Shown here: positions 47,499 to 57,864 of the stretch, piece by piece | How the letters are laid out: each line of letters begins with the position of its first letter | Position numbering within the stretch: the stretch's first letter is position 1 | NCBI GenBank assembly: GCA_021654635.1 | Contig: AP025179.1 | Span: 2,170,001-2,234,000, forward strand | Source of the DNA: Mycobacterium kiyosense | GTDB taxonomy: Bacteria; Actinomycetota; Actinomycetes; Mycobacteriales; Mycobacteriaceae | DNA length: 64,000 bases | Direction: 5' to 3' | Made by a program: the position numbers and the translations under genes | Notes under the pieces: generated by a model | What the model was told of the DNA's origin: nothing | The model's database searches: none | What the model saw: the letters and a program-made list of their open reading frames with translations, nothing else

Positions 47499-48887
47499 AT
47501 GATCTTCACACAGCACTACCTGGACTGCCTTTCTCAAGCCTCGTATTTCATCGGGGACGAGACCACGGGCCGTGCCGTGGTCGTCGATCCGCGCCGTGAC
47601 GTCGAGCCCTACCTCGAGCAGGCGGCCGAACACGGTCTGTGGATCGAGCGGGTCATCGAGACCCACATCCACGCCGACTTCCTGAGCGGTCACCTGGAAC
47701 TGGCGGCCGCGACCGGCGCGGTGATCTCCTACGGGAAGGACGCGAACGTCGAATTCGCGATCGATCCGCTGCACGACCGGCAGCGGATCTGTCTGGGGCA
47801 GGTCACTTTCGAGATCCTGTCGACCCCCGGCCACACGCCGGAGTCCATCTCCGTCGTGGTGTACGAGCACCCGGACGACGAGATTCCCTACGGTGTGCTG
47901 ACCGGCGACGCATTGTTCGTCGGCGATGTGGGCCGCCCGGATCTGCTCTCCCAGGAAGGAATCTGCGCCGACGATCTCGCTCGAACCCTCTTCCGGACGC
48001 TGCACGACAAACTGCTCAAGCTGCCCGACGCCACCAGGGTGTTCCCGGCGCACGGGGCCGGGTCGACCTGCGGCAAGCAGTTGTCCAGCGAAACCAGTTC
48101 CACCATCGGCGAGCAGCGCGAGACCAACTACGCCGCCCAGATCTCCGACGTCGACGAGTTCGTCGCCTCGCTGACGTCGGACCAGGCGGTGCAGCCGCGG
48201 TACTTCGAATACGACTCGCACCGCAATCGGCAGCGGCGTCCACTGTTGAACCAAGATCCGCCAAGCCCATTGGACCCCGGCGCGGTGGTCAGGCTCGCCG
48301 CCGGGGGCGCCGGCCTGCTCGACGGCCGCGAGCCGGAGAAGTTTGCGGCGGGTCATTTTCGTGGCGCCGTGAACGTCAGCCTGCAGGGGCGTTTCGCCGA
48401 GTGGGCCGGCGGGGTCTTGGACCTCGATCGGGACATCGTTCTGGTGGGCGATCCCACGCAGGCGCGGGAGAGCAGAATCCGCCTCGCTCGGGTGGGCTTG
48501 GACCGGGTGATCGGCCAATTGCACGACTTGGATGCCGTGCTGCGGGAACAGCCTGAGCTCGTCGAGCGAACCACCCGCTACACCACCGATGAACTCCGCC
48601 GATCTACCGGCTGGCTACAGATCATCGATGTGCGCGGAAAAGCCGAAGTGGCGGACGGGATGATTCCCGGCGCCCGGCACATCCCGCTGCCCGCTCTGGC
48701 CGAGTCGCGGGACGAACTCGACAAGTCAGCGCCGGTGGTCACCTATTGCGCGAGCGGGACGCGCTCCATGATCGCGGCCAGCCTGTTGCAGGCGTCGGGT
48801 TTCGTTGAGGTGGCGGACCTGGTCGGTGGGTTCGGTGCCTGGCAGGCGGCCGGTTTGCCGGTGGCCGGTGCCGCGGATCAGTCGTAG
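47499..48887 (+). CDS. MBL-fold hydrolase with two rhodanese domains (persulfide dioxygenase-like)
   Basis: A 462-residue protein. Residues about 1-235 are a metallo-beta-lactamase domain with the metal motif THIHADFLSGH, the aspartate region TGDALFVGDVGRPD and late His in FPAHGAGS, the ETHE1/CstB-like arrangement. Then come two rhodanese domains. The first lacks a catalytic Cys (VLVGDPTQARES); the second has YCASGTRS with the Cys. Such fusions oxidise persulfides or move sulfane sulfur. ATG at 47499 follows GCAGGGAG. It adds to the sulfur theme although it is 11 kb from the encapsulin. Confidence 0.88.
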   Translation: MIFTQHYLDCLSQASYFIGDETTGRAVVVDPRRDVEPYLEQAAEHGLWIERVIETHIHADFLSGHLELAAATGAVISYGKDANVEFAIDPLHDRQRICLGQVTFEILSTPGHTPESISVVVYEHPDDEIPYGVLTGDALFVGDVGRPDLLSQEGICADDLARTLFRTLHDKLLKLPDATRVFPAHGAGSTCGKQLSSETSSTIGEQRETNYAAQISDVDEFVASLTSDQAVQPRYFEYDSHRNRQRRPLLNQDPPSPLDPGAVVRLAAGGAGLLDGREPEKFAAGHFRGAVNVSLQGRFAEWAGGVLDLDRDIVLVGDPTQARESRIRLARVGLDRVIGQLHDLDAVLREQPELVERTTRYTTDELRRSTGWLQIIDVRGKAEVADGMIPGARHIPLPALAESRDELDKSAPVVTYCASGTRSMIAASLLQASGFVEVADLVGGFGAWQAAGLPVAGAADQS

Positions 48888-50524
48888 ACCGGAGCCCACA
48901 TGCTGTCGCGAATCGCTTGGCGCACATCCTGGTAGGTCTTGGTTGCCACCCCGTCGTCGACGGCGGCCTGGTAGACCGCCTCGGCCACCTGCGCTGAGAT
49001 GTCCCGCAAATTCCGTACGTCGGGCAGCAGCGAATCACCGGGTGCGATCGGATTCGCTTGGTGGGCAACGGCTTTCGCCGAAGCATGCAGCATCGGCTGA
49101 GTGATCCGCCGGGCCCCGGCGACGATGGTGCCCAGTCCGATACCCGGGAAGACCAGCACATTGTTGGCCTGCCCGATGGTGTAGGTGGTCCCTTGGTACT
49201 CGACGGGTGCCATCGGACTTCCGGTCGCCACCAACGCCTTGCCCGCCGACCACTGCACCAGGTCTGCGGGCATGGCCTCCATCCGCGACGTCGGGTTGGA
49301 CAGCGGGAAGATCATCGGCCGCTCACACGATTTGGTCATCGCCGCTATGACTGCGCGGTTGAACGCTCCGGACACCGCCGAACAGCCGAGCAGGACGGTG
49401 GGTGCGGCCAGTTCGATCGTCTCGACCAGTCCTACTCGCTGGTCGGCGCCCACGCCGAGGCGGGCGCGGTTCTTGGCGTACGGCACCTGAAAGTCCCGCA
49501 GGTCGTCCATGTCGTCGAACAGCAGCCCCTGCCGATCGATGGGCCAGATCTGTGCGGTGGCCTGCTCGGCGGTAGCGCCGTCGGCGATCATCGCGTCCCG
49601 AATCTGGTCGGCCACACCCAGACCCGCGGTTCCGGCGCCGAACACCACGATCCGTTGCTCGCGCAGCGGAATCCCGGTGATCTTCGACCCGCCGTAGACG
49701 GCCGCCAGCACTACCGCGCCGGTGCCCTGCATGTCGTCGTTGAACACGCAGTAATCGGCGCCGTAGGTGGCCAGGATCTTGCGCGCGTTGGCCGGCCCGA
49801 AATCCTCGAAATGCAGTATCGCCCTGGGGAACATGCGGTGGGCCGTCTCGACGTAGCCCCGGATGAAGTCGAAGTACTCGTCGCCGCGCCGGCGGGCGTG
49901 CCGGTTGCCCAGGTAGAACGGGTCGTGCAGCAGCTGTTCGTTGTCGGTACCGACGTCCAGTGACACCGCCAGTGTCCGGCGGGGGTCCACGCCGCCGCCG
50001 GCGGTGTAGAGCGCCAGCTTGCCGACCGCGATCTGGATGCCGCCGACACCCCAGTCGCCGATGCCCAGGATCGCCTCGGCATCGGTGCACACGATCAGGT
50101 CGATGTCGTCGGGGCCCTGCCCGAGTGTCTCGAACGCTGGGGCGATGTCGTCGGGTTCGTCGATGCTCAGAAACAGGCCGCGCTGCCCGCGGTATTCGTC
50201 GGAGAACCGCTGGATCGCTTCGCCCACGGTTGGCGTGTAGACCACCGGCATCAGCTCTGGCAGATGGTCGGTCAGCACTTTGAAGTACAGCAGTTCGTGG
50301 CGGTAGTGCAACTGCTCGAGCAGCAGGTTGCGGCCCAGATCGGTGGCCATGCTCTGCAGTTGGTGCCACACCCGGTCGGCCTGCTGGTCCAGGGTGAGCA
50401 CCGCCGACGGCAGCCGGCCGGTGAGCCCCAGCCGACGGCGCTCTTCATGGGTGAATCCCACCCCGCGGTTCAGGCTCGGTGTGGACAAGGCGGCCGGGAA
50501 TCGTGGCACGCAGGCATCGCTCAT
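48878..50524 (-). CDS. mez: NAD-dependent malic enzyme
   Basis: A 548-residue malic enzyme that decarboxylates malate to pyruvate. Recognised motifs are the VVYTPTVGEAI and FEDFGPANA signatures, the Rossmann GAGTAGLGVA, and LSNPTSRMEA. Length and start (MSDACVPRFPAALS, ATG at 50524) match M. tuberculosis Mez (Rv2332). It converges on the MBL-rhodanese gene with a 10-base overlap. Confidence 0.94.
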   Translation of the reverse strand: MSDACVPRFPAALSTPSLNRGVGFTHEERRRLGLTGRLPSAVLTLDQQADRVWHQLQSMATDLGRNLLLEQLHYRHELLYFKVLTDHLPELMPVVYTPTVGEAIQRFSDEYRGQRGLFLSIDEPDDIAPAFETLGQGPDDIDLIVCTDAEAILGIGDWGVGGIQIAVGKLALYTAGGGVDPRRTLAVSLDVGTDNEQLLHDPFYLGNRHARRRGDEYFDFIRGYVETAHRMFPRAILHFEDFGPANARKILATYGADYCVFNDDMQGTGAVVLAAVYGGSKITGIPLREQRIVVFGAGTAGLGVADQIRDAMIADGATAEQATAQIWPIDRQGLLFDDMDDLRDFQVPYAKNRARLGVGADQRVGLVETIELAAPTVLLGCSAVSGAFNRAVIAAMTKSCERPMIFPLSNPTSRMEAMPADLVQWSAGKALVATGSPMAPVEYQGTTYTIGQANNVLVFPGIGLGTIVAGARRITQPMLHASAKAVAHQANPIAPGDSLLPDVRNLRDISAQVAEAVYQAAVDDGVATKTYQDVRQAIRDSMWAPVYD

Positions 50525-50663
50525 GGGCAAGCTCCGTCCGTGACTGGGCGTAACCACGTCACGGTATCGCCCATCGGGCGCGATCAGCCCATCAGATGCC
50601 CGGAAACGGTTGGTCAGAGACCAGAGACCGACTTGTCTACGTCGGGGTTGGAGTGGCCGTATT

Positions 50664-50805
50664 CGGTGGCATCACAGACGCACAATTGCGAGACATCGTT
50701 GGTCCAGCGCCGTAATGCGGTTTCGCGCCTGCGCTTGAGATACTGCGCGTACACCTTGTCGCGCTGATTCTGCGAGAAGGCCAGGTCGAGGTTCACCGGC
50801 AAGCC
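50664..50805 (-). pseudogene. Remnant of a flavoreductase C-terminus
   Basis: Minus-strand translation gives LDLAFSQNQRDKVYAQYL followed by RRW and LCVCDAT. This resembles [19 protein letters not shown] and [15 protein letters not shown] in the neighbouring NarB protein (about 51100-51300). The surrounding reading frame otherwise makes no sense. It looks like a decayed partial copy of the narB 3' end or of a related reductase, left between mez and narB. Confidence 0.55.
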
Positions 50806-51031
50806 GGCCCAGGAGACCTGGTCGGCGGTAGTGCTGTCGTTGCCCTGGCGCGATCGGCAGTGCAGCGGACAAGCGGGCTTCTGCGCGGTCCCGTTAGAAC
50901 CGTCCTGATTGCGACCCACGAAAAACGCCCCTTCCGGCGAGTGCGTATTCCATTGGGTGCATCGTGCGACTGCCATGTTTCAGCAGACGTCGCTCGACGT
51001 TTCCGCCGTATTACAGATCCCGGTCAGGCTG

Positions 51032-54000
51032 TCAGTAGACGTCGCGGTGGTAGCGCTTGTCGGCGCGCAGGCTCCGGACGAAGTCGCCGGCCGCCTCGGG
51101 GCCGAGATTGCCGTGCTCGGCGGCGATGTCGCGGATCGCCTGCTCGACATCCTTGGCCATCGGGTTCGCGCTGCCGCAAACGTACAGGTGAGCGCCGTCC
51201 TGCAGCCACCGCCACAGGTGCGCGCCGCGGTTGCGCATCAGGTGCTGCACATAGATCTTGTCCCGCTGATCCCGGGAAAACGCCAGATCCAGTTCGGTGA
51301 GCAGGCCGTCGGCGTGCATCGCCTGAATTTCTTCGCGGTAGTAGAAATCGGTGGCGGCGTGCTGCTCGCCGAAGAACAGCCAGTTGGGCCCGGTGTGGCC
51401 GAGCGCACGTCGTTCCTGCAGGAAACCCCGAAACGGTGCGATCCCGGTACCCGGGCCGATCATGATCATCGCTGTCTGCGGATCACTGGGGGGCCGGAAG
51501 TTCTTCGAGGTCCGCACGTAGACGGCGATGCGGTCGCTGGGGGAGCGGTCGGCGAGGTAGGTCGAACACACGCCGCGCCGCGCGACCCCGCGGAAGTTGT
51601 ACCGCACCGGCGAGACGGTGAGGTGCACTTCGCCGGGGTGTTGCTTGGGGCTGGACGAAATTGAATAGAGCCGTGGCTGAAGCGGTTTGAGGATGGCCAG
51701 CCATTCGTCGGCCGACGCGGCGACGGGCGCCTCGGCGAGCAGGTCCACCGATTGGCGTCCCCACGACCAATCCGCCAGCCGCGCTTTGTTTTCCGGCTTC
51801 ATCAGCTCGTCGAGTTGGTCTGCGGCATCCGCGTCGACAGTCCGTTCGCGGACGAACCGCAGCAGATCGGGGCTGATGTGGGCGATCTCGAACCGGTCGG
51901 TGAGCGCGTTGCGCAACGACATGGACCCGTGGCCGGCGACGTGCACTTCGGTGTCGCCGTCCAACCTGTTCACGGTCAGCCATTCGTCGACGAACTCGTC
52001 GTTGTTGTGCGGCCAGACGCCGAGCGCGTCACCGGCTTCGTATCTGACCGATTCCTCGGGAAGGTCGAACACCAACTGCCGCACGTCTTTTGCTGATTGG
52101 GGACGGCTCAGGGTGGTGTTGCGGATCACGTCGGTCACCAGCGGGCGCTGCTTGGAATACTGCGGGGTCTCGCCGACGGCCGGGCTCGGCGACGTCCCGA
52201 CGGCCGGCGGCGCGGCGGCCGTCTCGGTGGGCATCGAGGTCAGCTTTTCTCGCACGTCCTCGAGCCAATGGGTGGCGGCTTGCTCGTAGTCGGGCTCGCA
52301 GTCTACGCGGGCTGCGATGCGGGTCGCGCCGAGTTCGGCGAGGCGGGCATCGAGTTTTCGCCCGTATCCACAGAAGTCGTCGTAGTTGGAGTCGCCGAGC
52401 GCCAACACGGCGTACCGGGTTGCGGTCAGGCGCGGCGCGTCGGCCGCCGACAGCGCGCGCCACAGTCCGACGCCGTTGTCCGGGGGGTCGCCGTCACCGG
52501 TGGTGCTGGTGATCAGCAGCAGTTCCGGTGTGTCCGGCAGCCGACCCACCGGGAATTCGTCCATGGCGTGCAGGGTGACCGGCACGGCGGCGTCCCGCAG
52601 CCGCGCGGCGACGTCGGCGGCGAGGTCCTCGGCGTTGCCGGTCTGGGACGCCCACAACACCACGGTCGAGGCCCGTTGCTGTTCCTGGGGTGAGTCGGTC
52701 GCCGCAGGCCGGGGTGCCGGTCGCTGCGCCGCGGCTTCGACCTTGGTCAGCGTGACCGCGCAGGCCTTGTATTCCGGCTGACGGGACACCGGATCGACGG
52801 CATCGTTGGTGACGGCGTTGATCGAAAGGTATTCGCCGAAGACGTCATTCCAGTGGAACGGCGCAAAGCAGTTTCCGGGGCGCACGCGATCGGTGCAGAC
52901 GGCGGGCAGCACGGCGCGACCGCGACGGGAGGCGACTTCCACCTGGTCTCCGTCGCAGATCTGCAGGCGGGCCGCGTCTTCCGGATGGATTTCGACGAAC
53001 GGGCCCGGGTTGAGTTTGTTCAGTCTGGCGACCTTGCCCGTCTTGGTCATGGTGTGCCACTGGTGCGGCAGTCGCCCGGTATTCAGCAGCAACGGGTAGT
53101 CGGCGTCGGGCATCTCCTCGGGCAGCAGGTGCGGACGGGCGTAGAACACCGCGCGACCGTCCGGCGTCGGGAACGCCAGTCGCGGTGCGTGACCGTCGTC
53201 GCGGAGGTGCCGGTTCTGGCTGATGCCGTCGTTGAGGTAGCGGATCGGGTTTCTGTCGGTCTCCGCATCGGGTGGGCAGGGCCATTGCACCGGCGTGCGG
53301 CGCAGCCTTTGGTAACTGACGCCGCGAATGTCGTAGCCGGTCTGCGGATTCCAGAATGCCTTGATCTCTTCGAACACCTGCTCGGCGCAGGAGTACCCGA
53401 AGGCGTCGGAATAACCCATTGCGCAGGCGATTCGGTCGATGATCCGCCAATCGGGCAGTGCCTGTCCGGGCGGGTCGACCGCCTGCTCGAACAGGGTCAG
53501 GTTGCGTTCGGAATTGACCATCACCCCTTCGGATTCGGTCCACAACGCGGCCGGCAGCACCACGTCGGCGTACTCGTTGGTCTCGGTCCGCAGAAACGCG
53601 TCCTGGGTGATCACCAGTTCGGCCTTGTCCAGGCCGGCCAGCACCGTCTTGCGGTTGGCAACGGTGGCAACGGGATTGGTGCAGATGATCCAGCATGCCT
53701 TGATCTGGCCGTCGGCCATGCGGGAGAACATGTCGACGACGCCGGCGCCGACGTCGGTGCGCAGCGACCCGCGTGGGATGCCCCACCGATCCTCGGTGAA
53801 TTCGCGGTCTTCGGCGCTGGTGATCGTGCGCTGACCGGGCAGACCCGGTCCCATGTAACCCATTTCGCGCCCGCCCATCGCGTTGGGTTGCCCGGTCAGC
53901 GAGAAGGGGCCGCTGCCGGTCCTGCAGATCGCGCCGGTGGCCAGGTGCAGATTGCAGACCGCGTTGGTGTTCCAGGTGCCGTGGGTGCTCTGGTTGAGTC

Positions 54001-54920
54001 CCATGGTCCAGCAGGTCATCCAGTTGGCGGCCGCACCGATCCAGCGTGCCGCGGTGCGGATGTCCTCGGCCGGGATGGCGGTGATCTCGCTGACTCTGTC
54101 GACGGTGAACTGTTCGAGAAAACTCGGCATGGTCTCCCAGCCGGTGGTGAACTCGGAGATGAATTCATGGTCTATGTCCCCGTTTTGGACGATCAGCTGC
54201 AGCAGTCCGTTCAGCAGCGCAAGATCGGTGCCGGGGGGCGATCTGCAGGAACAGGTCGGCCTTGGCGGCGGTTGCGGTGCGCCGCGGGTCGACGACGATC
54301 AGCTTGGCGCCGGCCTTGACCCGTTCCATCATGCGCAGGTACAGAATCGGGTGGCAGTCGGCCATGTTGGCGCCGATGACGAAGAAGACGTCGGCGAGGT
54401 CGAAATCCTGGTAGCTGCCCGGGGGGCCGTCGGCGCCCAGCGAGAGTTTGTAGCCGGAACTCGCGCCCGCCATGCACAGCCGCGAGTTCGACTCGATCTG
54501 GTTGGTGCCGATGAATCCTTTGGTCAGCTTGTTGGCCAGATACTGCGCCTCCAGCGAGAGCTGCCCTGACACGTACAGGGCCACGGCGTCCGGGCCGTGC
54601 TCGTCGATGACGTCTCGTAACCGTTGGGCGGCGTGAGTTATCGCCGCGTCGGTGTCCACGCGTTCCAGCGGTTGGCCGCGCTCGGCTCGCAGGTAGCCCG
54701 ACTCCGCGCGACCGGATGCGTTTAGGACGTCGGCGGTGGTCGCGCCCTTGGTGCACAACCGGCCGTGATTTGCCGGATGGTCTTCGCGGCCAACCGTTTT
54801 CGTGATGGTTCGAGTATGATTCGAAGCGCTTTGCGGGCCCGTTGTGACCTGCAGCACCAGTCCGCATCCGACGCCGCAGTAGGCGCAGACGGTGTTGACG
54901 GCGCCGGTGCTGTCCGTCAC
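51032..54920 (-). CDS. Fused assimilatory nitrate reductase / flavodoxin-FNR reductase, one frame break
   Basis: A protein of about 1295 residues after correction. The N-terminus has the 4Fe-4S motif CAYCGVGC with GRLC, then a molybdopterin reductase domain ([14 protein letters not shown] at the Mo site, [13 protein letters not shown]). After residue about 730 come a flavodoxin domain ([16 protein letters not shown]) and an FAD/NADPH reductase ([31 protein letters not shown]). It should reduce nitrate with NADPH. The frame breaks on six Gs at 54233-54238 (coding C run, ATCGCCCCCCGG); deleting one gives [18 protein letters not shown] at 54920 opens [15 protein letters not shown]. Confidence 0.88.
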
Positions 54921-55281
54921 TACTGCCCCCTGCTCACGCCGGATGTCCTTTTCGGTCGCTCGGCTGTATCGCGGGCAATGCTGCGCCGACGATGTTTCGG
55001 CTCACCGCGCACGAGGTTTCATCCGCTTTACGGTCTGCTCCCAGCGCAGGTGCTACGGCTGTGCGGGGCCGGAAACCGGCGGGCAACAGCGCGGTTCCCG
55101 CCACTCGGGCGCGATGGTCGCTGCCTGCGTTGCCAGCACTGCCGAACCTACCCGCGGTTCGGCCCCTGCAAAGCTCCCACCTGCGGTTTCAGCGAAACCT
55201 GACGGACATTCACAGGCCCCATCCAGGCGGGCTGTCGCCCACCGGCACGGCCGTCGTGACGCGCTTCGCTAAGCTCGCGAC
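54921..55281. other. Divergent intergenic region, no gene recognised
   Basis: 361 bases between divergent narB and the LppP-like gene. Small ORFs read through it without family-like content or a ribosome-binding site. It should hold the promoters of both genes; nothing clear was found. Confidence 0.55.
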
Positions 55282-55773
55282 GTGCGTCGTCGGTTCGTCA
55301 CGGTGTGGGTGATCCTGGGTTTGGTGGTCGCCGGTTGCGGCGACAAGCCGCGGGCTGCTGCGCCGGCCAAGCCGGACACCTGCAAGGAGTCTGACGGCCC
55401 GACCGCTGAGACGGTGCGCGGGGCGATCGCCGCCGTCCCGGTCGAGGTGCCTGGGTCGAGTTGGGTGGAGATCGCGCGCGGCCACACGCGCAAGTGCCGA
55501 CTGTATTGGGTGCAGATCATCCCCACCATCGCCGCCGAATCGACGCCGCAGCAGCTGTCGTTCTTCGACCACGACCGACCGCTGGGTTCGCCGACCCCGA
55601 ACCCGAAGCCCTACATCTCGGTGCTGGCTCCCGCCGACGACACCGTCACCGTCCAATACCGTTGGCGCGTCGGCAATGACGAGGAATGCTGCCCGAGTGG
55701 TAGCGGCACCGTGAAGTTCCAGATCGGGCCAGACGGCAACCTCAAGGCACTGGGGCCGATCCCGCACCAGTAG
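55282..55773 (+). CDS. lppP: LppP/LprE-family lipoprotein
   Basis: A 163-residue lipoprotein. The signal peptide RRRFVTVWVILGLVVAGC has a lipobox (VVAGC) with lipidation at Cys19. The mature domain has CKE, KCRLYWVQI and a CC pair (EECCPSG), the LppP/LprE family pattern. In M. tuberculosis lppP (Rv2330c) is also near mez. GTG at 55282 starts the signal peptide. Function unknown. Confidence 0.8.
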   Translation: MRRRFVTVWVILGLVVAGCGDKPRAAAPAKPDTCKESDGPTAETVRGAIAAVPVEVPGSSWVEIARGHTRKCRLYWVQIIPTIAAESTPQQLSFFDHDRPLGSPTPNPKPYISVLAPADDTVTVQYRWRVGNDEECCPSGSGTVKFQIGPDGNLKALGPIPHQ

Positions 55774-55822
55774 CCCCGCAGCGCCGATCACGTTGGGGGA
55801 CAGGCGAATAGGGCGCGGAAAC

Positions 55823-57760
55823 TCAGTCGGGCAGGTTCTCCGGATGCAGCATCTCGGCGTAACGCAGCGGCTCCGGGATGCCGAACCCGTCGACCAGGGT
55901 CTTGGCGTGCGGGCGTAGCACCCGGCAGCGGTCGTTGATGCCGCGGGTGACGGCCTTGGCCCGTTCGGTCGACAGGTACGTGTGCTCGATGAACCAGGCT
56001 TTGTCTTCCTCGATCACCGACAACGCGTACAAGTCGCACACCACTTCGAGCAGTTCGCGGGCGTCTTCATCGGGGCAGGCGTCGATGCCTGCGACGAAAG
56101 CTTCCAGCACCACCCGGTCGATGTGCGCCTGCGCGGCGTGCAGCACGTGATCCTGCACCGCGTTGAACGCGTCGAACTCCGACATCTCCTTGGACTTGCC
56201 CTGCAGTCGCCGCGCCACCGAGGACAGCAGATAGTCCTCACGATCCTCGAACATCTTGACCTGAGTACCGCGGTTGAACAGGCTGCCTTCCTCTTCACTG
56301 TCCTGGCGTGCGTCGATGATCCGCTGCATGATCGCCTCGGCCGCAGTGCGTTTCATGACCCGGTCGCCGACGGTGTTGGCCGCGAACCGGACCCATTCCA
56401 CCGGGCTCATGCTCTTGATGTCGTCGGCGTAGGCGGTGAGCAACTCCTTGGCCACCAGCTGGGTCAGGACGTGGTTGTCTCCCTCGAAAGTGGTGAACAC
56501 ATCGGTGTCGGCGCGCAGCGCGATCAGCCGGTTGTCGGCCATGTAACCCGCGCCGCCACACGCTTCACGAGCCTCCTGGATAGCCCGCGAGGCATGCCAG
56601 GTGTTGGCCGCCTTGAGGCCCGCCGCACGCGCCTCCAGCTCACGTTGTTCGTCGGCGTCCACGACGTCGGAGGTTTGCAGGTCATGGCATTTGGAGACCA
56701 GTTCGTTCTGCGCGAACTGCAGCGCATAGGAGCGCGCGATCAATGGAAACAGCCGGCGCTGGTGCACCAGGTAGTCCATGATCAGCACTTCGCCGGCGCC
56801 GTCGGGCGCCTCGAACTGCCTGCGCTGCAACGCATATCGCGTGGCGATGTCCAACGCGACGCGGGCCGCGTTGCCGGCGCTGCCGCCGACCGTCACTCGG
56901 CCGCGGATCAGCGTGCCGATCATCGTGAAAAATCGCCGGTTGGGGTTTTCGATCGGCGAGCTGTAGGTACCGTCCTCGGCGACGTCGCCGTACTTGTTCA
57001 GCAGGTTCACCCGCGGAACCCGGACGTGGTCGAACATGATGCGTCCGTTGTCGACGCCGGGCAGGCCACCTTTGTAGTGGCAGTCCGACGTGGTCACCCC
57101 CGGCAGGTCGTTGCCGTCGGCGTCGCGGATCGGCACCAGCAGGCAGTGCACCCCGTGGTTGACCGGCTCGCCGTCCTGGTGGGTGATCAACTGCGCGAAA
57201 ACCGCTGCGATGGTGGCGGTTTCGGCGGCCCCGCCGATGTAGTCCTTGCGTGCGGTCGGGGTTTCGGAGTGCACCACGAACTCTTGGGTCTCGACGTCAT
57301 AGGTTGCCGTCGTCTCGAGTGACTGAACGTCGCTGCCGTGCCCGGTCTCGGTCATGGCGAAACAGCCCAGCAGGTCGAGGGTGATGATGTCCTGGATGTA
57401 GCGGCCGTGTCGTTCGGTACCCAGATTTTCGACGGCGCCGCCGAACAGTCCCCACTGCACGCCGGCCTTGACCATCAGCGACAGATCCGACATCGCCAGC
57501 ATCTCGATCATGGTGACCGCCGCGCCGACGTCGCCGGTGCCGCCGTGCTCCTTACGGAAGCCTTCGTCGGAGATGCCCGCCGCTGCCATCAGCTGCATCT
57601 GTTCGGCCACCTTCGCGCGGGCGATCACCGTGTTGGGCGTGTAGTGCGGGCGGAACGCCTCACCGCTGAGGGTTTTCCGCGTCTGGTTCTTCACGTCCCG
57701 CCAACGCCCGTCCAACGCGTCGCGCAGATGCTCGGCAGTGCTTTTGTTCTGTGGCGCCAT
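55823..57760 (-). CDS. Acyl-CoA dehydrogenase / oxidase
   Basis: A 645-residue FAD enzyme of the acyl-CoA dehydrogenase/oxidase superfamily. It contains FAMTETGHGSDVQSLETTA (FAD/substrate motif), RDYIGGAAE-like strand, RREFEAPDG-type FAD helix (RRQFEAPDG), and the ACGGAGYMADNRL motif of acyl-CoA oxidases. Length is closer to oxidases (600-700) than to short dehydrogenases (about 390). ATG at 57760 opens MAPQNKSTAEHL. It is divergent from the ICMT-like gene. Confidence 0.87.
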   Translation of the reverse strand: MAPQNKSTAEHLRDALDGRWRDVKNQTRKTLSGEAFRPHYTPNTVIARAKVAEQMQLMAAAGISDEGFRKEHGGTGDVGAAVTMIEMLAMSDLSLMVKAGVQWGLFGGAVENLGTERHGRYIQDIITLDLLGCFAMTETGHGSDVQSLETTATYDVETQEFVVHSETPTARKDYIGGAAETATIAAVFAQLITHQDGEPVNHGVHCLLVPIRDADGNDLPGVTTSDCHYKGGLPGVDNGRIMFDHVRVPRVNLLNKYGDVAEDGTYSSPIENPNRRFFTMIGTLIRGRVTVGGSAGNAARVALDIATRYALQRRQFEAPDGAGEVLIMDYLVHQRRLFPLIARSYALQFAQNELVSKCHDLQTSDVVDADEQRELEARAAGLKAANTWHASRAIQEAREACGGAGYMADNRLIALRADTDVFTTFEGDNHVLTQLVAKELLTAYADDIKSMSPVEWVRFAANTVGDRVMKRTAAEAIMQRIIDARQDSEEEGSLFNRGTQVKMFEDREDYLLSSVARRLQGKSKEMSEFDAFNAVQDHVLHAAQAHIDRVVLEAFVAGIDACPDEDARELLEVVCDLYALSVIEEDKAWFIEHTYLSTERAKAVTRGINDRCRVLRPHAKTLVDGFGIPEPLRYAEMLHPENLPD

Positions 57761-57864
57761 TCTCCGACGGTAACCCGTTACGCGCGCCGCCGAAACAAAG
57801 TGGGTCCATCGACTCGGCTGTGTCGTGGAATCATTGGGGCAGCACGGCGACGGAGAGAGCAGCA

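Noticed and set aside
54892..55312. Overlapping plus-strand ORFs in the narB-lppP gap
   Set aside because: No ribosome-binding site, no conserved motif, Arg/Cys/Ala-rich composition expected from random GC-rich DNA.
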